From: JACKAQ01 sp965227145 | GTDB lineage: Bacteria > Calditrichota > Calditrichia > RBG-13-44-9 > J075 | Reading direction: 5' to 3' | Length of the DNA stretch: 64,000 nt | Assembly (NCBI GenBank): GCA_965227145.1 | Contig: OZ245730.1 | Coordinates: forward strand, 4,898,001 to 4,962,000 | In this document: piece by piece, positions 15,906 through 25,491 of the stretch | Layout: every line of letters starts with the position of its first letter | Numbering within the stretch: position 1 is the stretch's first letter | Notes under the pieces: model-generated | What the model saw: only the letters and a program-made list of their open reading frames with translations | What the model was told of the DNA's origin: nothing | Databases searched by the model: none | Program-made: the position numbers and the translations under genes

Positions 15906-17639
15906 TCAGCGCCGATACCCATTGGTAATCGGGAACCGGCGATCTTTGCCGTAGGCTCGCGGCGTAATTTTGATGCCCGGCGCACTTTGGCGACGTTTGT
16001 ATTCGTTCAGATCCACCAATCGCAGAATATTTTTTACCAATTCTTCATCAAAACCGAGCCGGACAATTTCCTCAAACGCCAGATCATCTTCGACATACGC
16101 TTTCAGAATCGGGTCGAGCACCTCGTATGGCGGCAGCGAATCGCTGTCTTTTTGATCGGGACGAAGCTCAGCACTCGGCGCTTTTGTGATGATCGATTCG
16201 GGAATAATATCAAATTTCGCAACCGCGTTGCGATAGCGACTGAGCGCGTAAGCCAGCATTTTCGGCACATCTTTTAGCACGGCGAAAGCGCCACACATAT
16301 CGCCGTATAACGTGCAATAGCCCGTTCCGTATTCGCTTTTATTGCCGGTGGTGAGCACCAGCGCACCAAATTTATTGGACAGCGCCATCAAAATATTTCC
16401 GCGAATCCGTGCCTGGATATTTTCTTCCGCAATGCCGGATTCGGTTTCTTCGAACAGCGGTTTCAGCTCGTCCAGATACAAATCATGCAATCGTCCGATC
16501 GGCACTTCGTGATATGCAATTTCCATATTTTCCGCAAGCTGCTGCGCGTCTGTTTTGCTGAGCGTGCTGGTAAATTTGCTGGGCATGGAAACACCGGTCA
16601 CATTTTCTTTCCCGAGCGCATCCACCGCAATGGCGCAAACCAACGCGGAATCGATCCCGCCGGAAAGCCCCATCAGCACTTTGCTGAACCCGTTTTTGTG
16701 CACATAATCGCGCAGCCCGAGGGTTAGGGCGTGATACACTTCTGCGTCCGTCGATAAATCCGGCAAAATTTCCGGTGCCGGAATATCGTTGAGCGGCAAC
16801 GCTACCGACGGTTCCAGCGTGATCGTTTGAATATTTTTGTTGGGCGGAACAAACAATTTTTCCTTCCGGCGACGCGGATCGTGCAGCCGTTTGGCGAACA
16901 CATTATCCGGATGCACATCCGCGACAATCAGCGCTTCCTCAAAGCTGGGCGCACGGGCGATCAAATCGCCGTCTTCGGAAATGAGCACGCTCGTACCGTC
17001 GAAAATGATGTCGTCCTGCCCGCCAACGAGGTTGACATACGCCAAAATCACTTCGCTATCCTGCGCCCGGACTTTCAGCATGTTGGTGCGATCGAGCACT
17101 TTTTCCATCGCATACGGCGATGCCGAAATGTTGATAATCACTTCCGCGTTGCCATACAACGCCTGATCGTGCAGCGGTCCGCCGGGATACCAAATATCTT
17201 CGCAAATATTTACGCCGATGTTGATATCGTTAAACTTGTAAACCGGCAGCCGTTTGCCTTCCTGAAAATAGCGGTTTTCATCGAAAACGCCATAATTTGG
17301 CAAAAATTGTTTGTGATAAATATCCACCATTTCGCCGCGATGCAAAAACGCCGCCGCGTTAAAAATATCGTCCCGGCGATCCACAAATCCCACCACGATG
17401 GAAATATCTTTGCTATACGGAATCAGCTTTTGGAGATACTCCAGATTATCCTCGATAAACTCCGGGCGAAGCAGCAAATCTTCCGCCGGATAACCGGTGA
17501 GTGTCAGCTCAGGAAACGCAACGATGTGTGCATGCTGCGCTTTGGCCTGTTCCACAAAATTTACGATTTTTGCAAAATTTCCTTTTAAATCGCCAACGGT
17601 AGCGTTCATTTGCGCCATTGCTAAACGCAGTGTTCTCAT
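15906..17639 (-). CDS. nadE: glutamine-dependent NAD+ synthetase
   Basis: A 577-residue two-domain enzyme. Residues 1 to about 270 form a nitrilase-type glutaminase with its Glu (AFPELTLTGYPAEDLL), Lys and Cys (NICEDIWYP) triad. The C-terminal part is an NAD synthetase domain with the ATP-binding SGGIDSALV motif and the DKSEY-like TGNKSEYGTGYCTLYGD segment. It amidates nicotinic acid adenine dinucleotide with ammonia channelled from glutamine, the last step of NAD+ synthesis in the cytoplasm. The length and domain order are standard for the long bacterial form. It is monocistronic, convergent with the preceding plus-strand gene. Confidence 0.96.
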   Translation of the reverse strand: MRTLRLAMAQMNATVGDLKGNFAKIVNFVEQAKAQHAHIVAFPELTLTGYPAEDLLLRPEFIEDNLEYLQKLIPYSKDISIVVGFVDRRDDIFNAAAFLHRGEMVDIYHKQFLPNYGVFDENRYFQEGKRLPVYKFNDINIGVNICEDIWYPGGPLHDQALYGNAEVIINISASPYAMEKVLDRTNMLKVRAQDSEVILAYVNLVGGQDDIIFDGTSVLISEDGDLIARAPSFEEALIVADVHPDNVFAKRLHDPRRRKEKLFVPPNKNIQTITLEPSVALPLNDIPAPEILPDLSTDAEVYHALTLGLRDYVHKNGFSKVLMGLSGGIDSALVCAIAVDALGKENVTGVSMPSKFTSTLSKTDAQQLAENMEIAYHEVPIGRLHDLYLDELKPLFEETESGIAEENIQARIRGNILMALSNKFGALVLTTGNKSEYGTGYCTLYGDMCGAFAVLKDVPKMLAYALSRYRNAVAKFDIIPESIITKAPSAELRPDQKDSDSLPPYEVLDPILKAYVEDDLAFEEIVRLGFDEELVKNILRLVDLNEYKRRQSAPGIKITPRAYGKDRRFPITNGYRR

Positions 17640-17793
17640 GTATTTACTTCCTTTCCCGGTTGAAAATGCAAAACCGGCAGATTGCTTTTGAATCCATTTT
17701 TATTTTGAATGAATTATAACGAATCCAAACTGGATTCGCAATATCTCATCGAGAGACTGCGGTTGGGAAAACACATTCGGCGGGGAAAAAAAC

Positions 17794-18708
17794 TCAGCGG
17801 GAGAGCACAACGCCCAGTTGAAACATGGTGCTGGCGATGATATTTTTCCCGCTGATCACGTGAAAAACACCGCCATCCAGCGAAAGCGCGTCGCTCAGCG
17901 GATAAATAAATCCGGCGTTTAATTTGAGCAAATCGTGATCGCCAAACAGCCGGGCGGACGCCACATTTTCGCCACCGGTCAGCGGCAGCGGGCTGGTTTG
18001 CTCAAACGCAACCTGCGGTTCGCGGGTGTTGCTCACGCCGGTCAATGCCAATTTCAACAGCGCGTTGTTATAGGTGTAACCCATTTCAACGCCAAATAAA
18101 ATCTCATCGTTCAGTGCGCCGTTGCGAACGCGATAGCCGATTTCGCCGCTCACATACAGTGGCAGCGGATGAAAACCCTGCCCGATCAGCAACGAAATCT
18201 GGTATTCCGTTTCCCCGTTTCCCAACGCCGGACCGGGAATTTCGCCGGGTTTTGCGTATCCCAACGGCAATTTAACACCGCCCTGCAGCGATGCAACCAC
18301 CGGCAGGCGCAGCACATTCAGCCGTGCGGATGCCCACAAATCGCCAAATCCGCTGGTGGAAAAAGTGGTATCCCGCGTGCCGCCGGGGAAAAAATCACTC
18401 AATTCGCTGCGGTCAGCGCCGGCAATTTTATACGGAAAATTGGCAATGAGCGTCAGCGAACGGGTCAACCCGTATTCAAAATATCCCTGAAAAACCCATT
18501 CGCTGTAAGTCGATTTTTGGAGCACCGCGTCAAATTCCTGCGCAATGCGCTGCAGGTTTCCGTTGGCGTCATATTCCTGTCCGGTGGAAAGTCGCCCGGC
18601 GGCAATCTTCAGAAAATAGCCGCCTTTTTTTTGCGTCCATGCGCCGGCGTTCGCCGCTGATGCCAAAACAATCGCCAGTAACATACTGTAAAAAATGAGG
18701 TTGTGCAT
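17794..18708 (-). CDS. outer-membrane beta-barrel-like protein, function unknown
   Basis: A 304-residue protein with a signal peptide ending near ANAGA (residue 23). The rest is made of alternating amphipathic strands with aromatic girdle residues and Gly-rich turns, and it ends with 'MFQLGVVLSR', consistent with a beta-barrel whose last residue lies in the outer membrane. Segments such as 'WVFQGYFEYGLTRSLTLIANFPYKIAG' resemble the transporter-type barrel proteins annotated as outer-membrane phenol- or DUF-type proteins. No partner gene is adjacent. The divergent neighbour is a two-component system, which might or might not control it. Confidence 0.7.
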   Translation of the reverse strand: MHNLIFYSMLLAIVLASAANAGAWTQKKGGYFLKIAAGRLSTGQEYDANGNLQRIAQEFDAVLQKSTYSEWVFQGYFEYGLTRSLTLIANFPYKIAGADRSELSDFFPGGTRDTTFSTSGFGDLWASARLNVLRLPVVASLQGGVKLPLGYAKPGEIPGPALGNGETEYQISLLIGQGFHPLPLYVSGEIGYRVRNGALNDEILFGVEMGYTYNNALLKLALTGVSNTREPQVAFEQTSPLPLTGGENVASARLFGDHDLLKLNAGFIYPLSDALSLDGGVFHVISGKNIIASTMFQLGVVLSR

Positions 18709-18925
18709 TTTATTTATCGATCCGGGTTATCGTTCAAACTAAAATTGATATTGAGCCAGTTTATTAACATATGAAATTTTTTCCACGATTTCATCAAATT
18801 CCCGTTACCGGTTTCTCACAAAACAATCACGCAAAGGGCGATAATTTGCCATTGGATTTATGAATCAATTGTGACATTTTTGTGATAATAGAATTGTAAG
18901 TTGACCCCAAAAACGAGGAATTGCA

Positions 18926-19642
18926 GTGGATGAAAAAATTCTGATTGTCGAAGATGATCCCGATATCGCCGACCTGCTGGAGCTGAACCTGCGTGATGCC
19001 GGATATCGCACCGAACTCGCCAAAAACGGGCTGGTCGGCGCGCGAATGGCGCTGGAAAATGAATTCGATTTGGTGTGTCTGGATATCATGCTGCCCAAAT
19101 TGGACGGGATGGAAGTGCTGAAACGCATCCGCGAAGAAAAGAAAACCCTGCCGGTGCTGATGCTCACCGCAAAATCCGAGGAGTTCGATAAAGTGCTCGG
19201 TCTGGAACTTGGTGCGGATGACTACATCACCAAACCGTTCAGTTTGCGCGAGTTGCTGGCGCGGGTAAAAGCCATTTTGCGGCGGGTGAGCGCGGTAAAA
19301 CAGGCTGCCAGCAGCGATGATCAAACCGAAATCCACATCCCGGGACTGAGCATTTTTTTGGAAAAACGCAAAATTATTTTGCACGGCAACCCGGTCGATC
19401 TGACCGCAAAAGAGTTCGATTTGCTGGCGCTGTTCGCCACACATCCCGGCAGGGCGTATAGCCGTCAGGAATTATTGGACATTATCTGGGGCTATCAATT
19501 TGACGGATATGATCACACGGTTAACTCGCACATCAACCGGTTGCGCAGCAAAATTGAGCACGATCCCTCAAATCCGACGTATGTGAAAACGGTTTGGGGT
19601 GTCGGTTATCGATTTGTCGAACCGGAGGAACTGGCGCAGTGA
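18926..19642 (+). CDS. OmpR/PhoB-family response regulator
   Basis: A 238-residue regulator starting at GTG (18926) with GAGG 8 bases upstream. The receiver domain has the acidic pair E9-D10, the phosphoacceptor D53 (VCLDIMLPK) and K103 (ITKPF). A short linker leads to a winged-helix DNA-binding domain from about residue 145 with 'LTAKEFDLLALFATHPGRAYSR' and the terminal 'YVKTVWGVGYRF' wing. It should bind DNA as a dimer when phosphorylated by the kinase encoded directly downstream, whose start overlaps its stop (GTGA). The targets are unknown; nearby candidates are its own operon and the divergent barrel gene. Confidence 0.95.
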   Translation: MDEKILIVEDDPDIADLLELNLRDAGYRTELAKNGLVGARMALENEFDLVCLDIMLPKLDGMEVLKRIREEKKTLPVLMLTAKSEEFDKVLGLELGADDYITKPFSLRELLARVKAILRRVSAVKQAASSDDQTEIHIPGLSIFLEKRKIILHGNPVDLTAKEFDLLALFATHPGRAYSRQELLDIIWGYQFDGYDHTVNSHINRLRSKIEHDPSNPTYVKTVWGVGYRFVEPEELAQ

Positions 19643-21117
19643 AAACCTTTTTTTACAGTTTTTACGGAAAAATCTCGCTTTCTTTCCTGCTGATTTTATT
19701 GATTTTAGGGACAATTCTCGGTTACGTGACGATCCAATCCTGCATTGATATGCTGGACGAAGCGCGCCAGAAAATGAACGCGCCGATTGCCCGGAACATC
19801 GCCCGCGAGTTCGAGCCGTTTTTTCTGCGCAATGTTGGCGAGGACAGCATTGCGCAGACAATTGAGGGAATGATGGTGCTCAATCCGGAAATCGAGATTT
19901 TTTTTCTGGATGATCGCGGACAAATTTTGCGATCGTTTGTTCCGCCGGGCGGCGATGTAAAAATGACCAGCGTAAACCTGATGCCCATTCAAAAATTTCT
20001 GGAAAACCCGGACGATATTCACTGCGTTGGCGATGCACCCTGCGAACCGGGCATGCGAATGCTTTTCTCCGCTGCGCCGATCCGTTACAGCGATTCGCAA
20101 TCCGGTTTTGTGTATGTGGTGCTGGGTGTGAAGGAATATCACACCGCGCTCTCGCTGGTGAAAAACAGCTACATCGGACGTTCGACCATGAAATATTTAT
20201 TGATTACGCTGATCTTCACCGCCATTGCCGGGCTTGCGCTCTTTGCGATGCTCACCCGGCGGTTTCAGCAAATGACCCGGACGGTTCGCCAGTTCGCCAA
20301 TGGCGATTTGCAGCAGCGAACACCGCGACAATCCAGTGACGAGATCGGGCAATTGGGCGGCGCATTCAACCAAATGGCCGATACCATTCAGCAAAATATG
20401 AGCGACATTCGCGAAAAAGATCGCCTGCGGCGGGATTTGATCGCCAATATTTCCCACGATTTGCGCAGTCCGCTGGCATCGATCCAGGGTTATCTGGAAA
20501 CTATTTTGATGAAAGCGGAGCAACTGGCGCCGGAACAGCGCCAAAAAATGCTCGATACTATTTTCAAAAATGCCCGGCAATTAAGCCGTTTGGTTGGTGA
20601 ATTGTTCGAATTTTCGAAGCTGGATGCCCGGCAGGTTCATCCCCAAAAAGAAGCATTTTCGCTGGCGGAGCTGGCGCAGGACGTCGTACTGAAATTCAAA
20701 CCGCGGGCGGAAAATCGGCAAATCAACCTGCAATTGCTGGTAACCGAGGAAATTCCCATGGTTTCCGGGGACATCGGGATGATTGAGCGAGCGCTCTCCA
20801 ACCTGATCGATAACGCCCTGAATTTCACACCCAACAGCGGTTTGGTGACCATCGAACTGGCTTGCCAAAACGGTGCGGTAACCGTCAAGGTTGCGGATAC
20901 CGGACGCGGAATTCCGGAAGAAGATTTGCCACATGTGTTCGAACGGTTTTATCGGGTGGAAAAAAGCCGCACCCGGCAGGGCGAGCCCGGAGGTGCAGGG
21001 CTGGGTTTGGCAATCACCCAAAAAATTCTGGAAGCGCACGACAGCGCCATTTCCGTAAAAAGCGCGCTGGATAAAGGCACGGCATTCATTTTTTCGCTGC
21101 CGGTTGCTGCTGGCTGA
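19639..21117 (+). CDS. membrane sensor histidine kinase (PhoR-like)
   Basis: The start is GTG at 19639, overlapping the regulator's stop; a longer frame to 19594 would run inside the regulator gene. The 492-residue kinase has a first membrane span (about residues 12-32), a periplasmic sensor region of about 150 residues with a pair of Cys (in 'HCVGDAPCEPG'), and a second span near 185-205. These are followed by a HAMP domain, the dimerisation helix with H273 (SHDLRSPLAS), and an ATPase domain with N-box NLIDNAL, DTGRGIP and GAGLGLAI. The two periplasmic Cys could form a disulfide. It pairs with the OmpR-type regulator. The signal sensed is unknown. Confidence 0.95.
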   Translation: MKTFFYSFYGKISLSFLLILLILGTILGYVTIQSCIDMLDEARQKMNAPIARNIAREFEPFFLRNVGEDSIAQTIEGMMVLNPEIEIFFLDDRGQILRSFVPPGGDVKMTSVNLMPIQKFLENPDDIHCVGDAPCEPGMRMLFSAAPIRYSDSQSGFVYVVLGVKEYHTALSLVKNSYIGRSTMKYLLITLIFTAIAGLALFAMLTRRFQQMTRTVRQFANGDLQQRTPRQSSDEIGQLGGAFNQMADTIQQNMSDIREKDRLRRDLIANISHDLRSPLASIQGYLETILMKAEQLAPEQRQKMLDTIFKNARQLSRLVGELFEFSKLDARQVHPQKEAFSLAELAQDVVLKFKPRAENRQINLQLLVTEEIPMVSGDIGMIERALSNLIDNALNFTPNSGLVTIELACQNGAVTVKVADTGRGIPEEDLPHVFERFYRVEKSRTRQGEPGGAGLGLAITQKILEAHDSAISVKSALDKGTAFIFSLPVAAG

Positions 21118-21134
21118 ACGCATTTTTGACAAAA

Positions 21135-21170
21135 AAAAGAAGCCCGGCAATTTTTCCGGGCTTCTTTTAT
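21135..21170 (+). terminator. bidirectional rho-independent terminator
   Basis: Stem AAAAGAAGCCCGG (21135-21147) with CCGGGCTTCTTTT (21156-21168). A and T tracts on both sides allow use by the two-component operon and by the convergent minus-strand gene. Confidence 0.85.
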
Positions 21171-21233
21171 ATTGACGCTTCGGTGCCAAAATCCGTTAAT
21201 CCGAAGTTTTAGCGAGGGGTCTATCGAGGAGAT

Positions 21234-23063
21234 TTATCGGGTTAACAGCATTTTGCGAACGTTTGAAAATTCGCCGGCCTGCAATTGATAAAAATACACG
21301 CCGCTGCTGAGATGGCTGGCATCAAACGAAATTTCGTATGTGCCGGATGCCTGCGTTTCGTTGACCAGCACAGCTACTTTTTGACCAACCAGATTGTAAA
21401 CCGACAACGTCACATTCGCAGATTTGGGAACGCTGTAGCGTATGCGGGTTTCCGGGTTGAACGGATTCGGGTAATTTTGCTCCAGGCTAAACGCTTTCGC
21501 AACCGCCGGCTGATCGTCGTCGATGGCGACAATACCAGTGCCAGTCCACGAAAAATGGTCGAGCCACAGGTTGTCGGAATGCGCCCCGCTTGGTCCACCA
21601 TTTTGGTGCAAATAAACAAGTGCGACATAGATATTTTGCCCGGCAAATGCCGAAATATCGAACTCGTACGGGTTCCAACTGCTAATCGGTCCGGCAACTT
21701 TGAAATATGCAACCTGATTCGTAAAACTTGCCGGATTGGCATTGGTTGTGGAAACGACAACCCGCAACGAGTCGTTGAAGGCACCGCCGATCGCTCCGGC
21801 GTAAAAGCTGATCTTATCCCCGTTTTGGACATTTTGCAATTGCGGGGTAATCAACCAATCGCTGATGACTGTGCCGTTTGCGCTATTAAAGCTGCTAAAG
21901 AGAAAATGCGTTCCGATTTGCGGATTAACCAACGTACCATCAAAATTTACCTGAGTACGCAATTCCCAGGTTGTGCCGCTGCCGTCAACGTCCACAATTT
22001 GCCAGCCTGCCGGTAAAGTGGCGCCATTGAAGGTTTGCTCCAGTTTGGTAACCACACCGCCGCCACCGCTAACTTGCCAGCCGTTATCTTCAAACAATGC
22101 CAGCATCAGCGCGCCGGGTGAATGGATGGCTTCGCCGGGCGCAATTGCCGGTGTCATCAGCGCATGCGGCGTGCCGTTGTAGGATGATTCATCAAAATGC
22201 GAATAACTCGAACCCTGTTCCCAGGGATTCGGCGCATAAATCGGTGCGGGCGTTCCACCGTTCGCCTGAACGGTTTTAGTTCCCGCGTAAAACAAATTAT
22301 TGCTCACTAATTGTGAACCCAACGCCGTTGAGGAATTGGGGAAAATATTGATATCAATTAATTGCTGTCCGTTGCCATTTCTGGAAAACTGATCGTAAAT
22401 AAACGGAAACGCCGTTCCCAATCCCCAGCTGCCGGTGCCGTTGTCATATCCCATCGAACCGAGGAATCCCAAACCGTGCCCCAGTTCGTGCAGCACAACG
22501 GATACAAAATCAAAATTATTGGATGGCGGATTGCCGTCCGTTCCCAAATACCAGTTGCTGAAAACGCTGCTGAACGTTGCGTTGATATCGGCACTGTCCG
22601 GATGGTTTAAAGCAGAACCGTTCGACGCTTCCGCCAGAGCTACCGGATACCAGTTGGTGCCGTTATTTGCAAAATCGCCCGGGCCGGCGGAGCCAAGCAC
22701 GCCCGAACCCAACGGCGCCCATTTGGCGCTCACCCGGATCGGGACTTCGGATACTAAAATGGATGACCAAATATCCACCGCATATTGAAATGCGGCTTGG
22801 GCTTGCGGCGTAAAACCGTCGTAATCAACAATAAATGTTGCAGTTTGCACGCCCATTTGGAATTGTTCGGGTGCGGCAATGCGTAAATCGCTGCTTTGGT
22901 CGAGCAATTGCAGCTCACATCCGTCCAATATATTGTAATCTAAATTGGAAATTTCCCATTTTGTTGCCTGAACATGCTGGTCGCGCCGGACATCCCGCTC
23001 CTGTGCCCACAGCAAATTTCCCAGCAAAACAGCTAAACTTAAAACGGTCAACATTTTTTTCAT
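21234..23063 (-). CDS. secreted matrixin-like metalloprotein with anchor-J domain and sorting tail
   Basis: The ATG at 23063 has GGAGG 7 bases upstream. The 609-residue protein has a signal peptide to about residue 20 (LLWAQ). Near residue 192 it carries HELGHGLGF, the zinc-binding start of metzincin-type proteases. The third His expected six residues after the second (the HxxGxxH position) is a Gly here, so either another residue completes the site or the enzyme differs. Residues about 350-510 form a choice-of-anchor-J-like domain (NSANGTVISDWLITPQL, AHSDNLWLDH) like those at 8518 and 9890. The last 85 residues are a sorting domain (NYPNPFNPETR, ending KMLLTR). It is probably secreted and attached to, or released from, the cell surface. 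Confidence 0.85.
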   Translation of the reverse strand: MKKMLTVLSLAVLLGNLLWAQERDVRRDQHVQATKWEISNLDYNILDGCELQLLDQSSDLRIAAPEQFQMGVQTATFIVDYDGFTPQAQAAFQYAVDIWSSILVSEVPIRVSAKWAPLGSGVLGSAGPGDFANNGTNWYPVALAEASNGSALNHPDSADINATFSSVFSNWYLGTDGNPPSNNFDFVSVVLHELGHGLGFLGSMGYDNGTGSWGLGTAFPFIYDQFSRNGNGQQLIDINIFPNSSTALGSQLVSNNLFYAGTKTVQANGGTPAPIYAPNPWEQGSSYSHFDESSYNGTPHALMTPAIAPGEAIHSPGALMLALFEDNGWQVSGGGGVVTKLEQTFNGATLPAGWQIVDVDGSGTTWELRTQVNFDGTLVNPQIGTHFLFSSFNSANGTVISDWLITPQLQNVQNGDKISFYAGAIGGAFNDSLRVVVSTTNANPASFTNQVAYFKVAGPISSWNPYEFDISAFAGQNIYVALVYLHQNGGPSGAHSDNLWLDHFSWTGTGIVAIDDDQPAVAKAFSLEQNYPNPFNPETRIRYSVPKSANVTLSVYNLVGQKVAVLVNETQASGTYEISFDASHLSSGVYFYQLQAGEFSNVRKMLLTR

Positions 23064-23620
23064 CAAAATGCCTCCTTCATGATTGTGCTAAACGCGTCTG
23101 TTCCACTAACGCATTCACCGATTGTTAAAAAGAATCTCTGATTATATAGATATTTCCATTGCCATAACATTGACCTGTGTCAATTTAATCATTATAACAG
23201 CATCGCCAGACGTTGCGAGTTTCTATCATTCAAAACAAAAACGATGCCATTTGCAAAATATTTTTTCATCAAGCCATAAGTATATATTTTTAAACAACTT
23301 AAAATTATCAACCTCAAAAAATATCATCAAAGAATGAACGTTTTCTGTTCGACAAAAATGACCACATCAAATCGAAGGTTGTTTTCTATTGACATATCCC
23401 CGTCATTTTCGTCGAAAAATCTGCATTTGTTAATTATTTTAGAGCGCATCCGGGATAAATTTTCTCAATTTTGACCGGGAATTTTTCCGGTAACCCGGCT
23501 GAGCAGAGGGTGCTGCTTTCTGCGGGCAAATGTTGCACACTTTTGAAATTGAAAAACCCGATTTTCATGGATTGAAATTGCTATTTTGATTTCAGTAACG
23601 AGGTATTAAATTAAATCACT
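23064..23620. other. intergenic region, no gene recognised
   Basis: This AT-rich stretch separates divergent genes. TATAAT on the minus strand (near 23138-23143) could serve the metalloprotein gene. It has a small palindrome, TTGACCTGTGTCAA, at about 23170-23183. Just upstream of rarA there is a GC-richer part (about 23475-23545) with short self-complementary pieces (ACCGG/CCGGT) but no known RNA family. No open frame looks real. Confidence 0.4.
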
Positions 23621-24973
23621 ATGGATTTATTTTCGCAACAACAGCAGCCGCAGGATGCCGCGGCAATTCCACTGGCAGAACGCTCCCGTCCCGCCGGACT
23701 GGATGGTTTTGTGGGTCACGAAGCCATTATCGGCGAAGGCACGGCGCTGCGCGAATCACTGAAACACAACCGGCTGAAATCGCTGATATTTTGGGGACCG
23801 CCCGGCGTTGGCAAAACTACATTGGCGCGGGCGATTGCCAACACGGTTAACAGCGAATTTATCAGCATGAGCGCGGTAACCGCCGGCGTTGCAGACATCC
23901 GCAAAACCATCGAAAAAGCCCGCAGCAACCGCGATTATTTTGGCAAATCCACCATTCTGTTTATCGATGAAATTCACCGGTTCAACAAAGCCCAGCAGGA
24001 TGCGCTGCTGCATGTGGTGGAGGACGGCACTATCACGCTCATCGGTGCAACTACCGAGAATCCGTCGTTTGAGGTAATTTCGCCGCTACTTTCCCGCTGC
24101 CAGGTGCTGGTGCTGAAATCGCTGAATAACGACCATATTCGAAAAATTGTTGAGCTGGCGCTCGAAAAAGATTCTGTGCTTCGTGAGAAGCAGGTCAAAA
24201 TTGATGATTGGGAAACGGTGTATATTTTGGCGGATGGCGATGCACGGCGCGCGCTGAACACCATCGAACACGCTGTTGATTTGCTCGGCGACAGCCAGCC
24301 GCCGCTGGTGCTCACCAAAGCCATTTTCGAAAAAGCGGCACAGCAGAAAGTGCTGAAATACGACAAAGGCGGCGAGTATCATTACGACCTGATTTCCGCG
24401 TTCATCAAAAGCGTGCGCGGCAGCGATCCGGATGCGGCGGTGTACTGGATGGCGCGAATGCTGGAAGCCGGCGAAGATCCAAAATTTATCGCCCGGCGAA
24501 TGATTATTCTGGCATCGGAAGATGTGGGAAATGCCGATCCGGCAGCGTTGACGATCGCCACAAGTTGTTTCACAGCCGTCACTTACATTGGTATGCCGGA
24601 ATGCCAGATTATCATGAGTCAGGCGGCAACGTATTTGGCGGCAGCGCCGAAAAGCAACGCCAGCTACATGGCAATCCGCAAAGCGATGGACGATATTCGC
24701 CAGCAACCGGATGTGTCTGTGCCGCTGCATCTGCGCAACGCGCCAACCGGATTGATGAAAAAACTCGATTACGGCAGGGATTACCAATATGCCCACGATC
24801 ATCCGGAACATTTTGTCGCAAAACCGTATTTACCGGTAGAAGTTGCCGGGAAAATTTATTACAACCCGACGGAAATGGGACATGAAAAATCGATCCGCGA
24901 ACGCCTGCTGCGTTTGTGGAAAAATATAAAACCCTATGTTTCAACCAAAGATTCGGAAAACCAATCGCAATGA
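23621..24973 (+). CDS. rarA: replication-associated recombination protein RarA (MgsA) AAA+ ATPase
   Basis: A 450-residue AAA+ ATPase. It starts with MDLFSQQQ, followed by 'PLAERSRPAGLDGFVGHEAIIG', the standard beginning of RarA/MgsA. Walker A is GPPGVGKTT (59-67), Walker B is LFIDEIHRF (D116, E117), and sensor 1 lies in IGATTENPSF. The C-terminal half contains the 'SAFIKSVRGSDPDAAVYWMARM' and 'YLPVEV' parts typical of the tetramerisation region shared with the clamp loader/Mgs1 group. RarA acts at stalled replication forks. Its stop overlaps the start of the next gene (ATGA), so the two are translationally coupled. Confidence 0.96.
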   Translation: MDLFSQQQQPQDAAAIPLAERSRPAGLDGFVGHEAIIGEGTALRESLKHNRLKSLIFWGPPGVGKTTLARAIANTVNSEFISMSAVTAGVADIRKTIEKARSNRDYFGKSTILFIDEIHRFNKAQQDALLHVVEDGTITLIGATTENPSFEVISPLLSRCQVLVLKSLNNDHIRKIVELALEKDSVLREKQVKIDDWETVYILADGDARRALNTIEHAVDLLGDSQPPLVLTKAIFEKAAQQKVLKYDKGGEYHYDLISAFIKSVRGSDPDAAVYWMARMLEAGEDPKFIARRMIILASEDVGNADPAALTIATSCFTAVTYIGMPECQIIMSQAATYLAAAPKSNASYMAIRKAMDDIRQQPDVSVPLHLRNAPTGLMKKLDYGRDYQYAHDHPEHFVAKPYLPVEVAGKIYYNPTEMGHEKSIRERLLRLWKNIKPYVSTKDSENQSQ

Positions 24974-25491
24974 GTCTGAAAAATAAAATTACCAGTTACC
25001 TTCTCGATTCAAAAGTTCGCCCGGTGATATCCCGGTTGAGCCAAACCCTCAATTTTCCGGCGAAAGCCAGCGTCATCAAAAAAGTGCTGGTGGTGATGCC
25101 GCGCAACATGTCGCTGTTGGAGGATGCGAACCGTTTTATCCAATCGCTGCGGAAATCGTATCCCAACTGGCGGGTAGAATTATTTGATGTGGACAAACTC
25201 TCCGAAAAAGATTTGAACCGGATGAGCCTGCCGCGCGACGAAATTGTGGACAAGCTTCGTAATGCGAAATATAATTTTGTAATGGATTTGAACGACCAGC
25301 CCGACCAGCTTTCCGCATACGTTGCGCTGATGACCGAAGCACCGTACCGGCTGCATCTGAACGCCGATGAGAGCGATTTTTTCAACCTCACTTTTCAGCC
25401 GCAAACCAATGGCGACGGCAGCTCGCCCCGCAAAGAATCGGAATTTTACAACTCACTACTGGACTATCTCGGGAAATTATTTGTCAATTGA
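24970..25491 (+). CDS. conserved hypothetical protein coupled to rarA
   Basis: The ATG at 24970 overlaps the rarA stop; a longer frame to 24916 would lie inside rarA. The 173-residue product has no signal peptide. 'VKKVLVVMPRNMSLLEDANRFIQSL' followed by 'WRVELFDVDKL', 'NFVMDLNDQPDQLSAYVALMTEAPYRLHLNAD' resembles the Rossmann-like first domain of heptosyltransferase-type (GT9) glycosyltransferases. The C-terminal sugar-nucleotide domain is missing, however. Short proteins of this sort occur in Bacteroidota-like genomes without an assigned role. It overlaps the convergent TatD gene by 15 bases at its 3' end. Confidence 0.7.
   Translation: MSLKNKITSYLLDSKVRPVISRLSQTLNFPAKASVIKKVLVVMPRNMSLLEDANRFIQSLRKSYPNWRVELFDVDKLSEKDLNRMSLPRDEIVDKLRNAKYNFVMDLNDQPDQLSAYVALMTEAPYRLHLNADESDFFNLTFQPQTNGDGSSPRKESEFYNSLLDYLGKLFVN

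Noticed and set aside
23475..23545. RNA gene such as SRP RNA or RNase P before rarA
   Set aside because: The stretch is GC-richer and has small hairpins but none of the conserved sequences of those RNAs.
24970..25491. Full GT9 glycosyltransferase
   Set aside because: Only the first Rossmann-like part is present, and the donor-binding domain is missing; it is listed as hypothetical.
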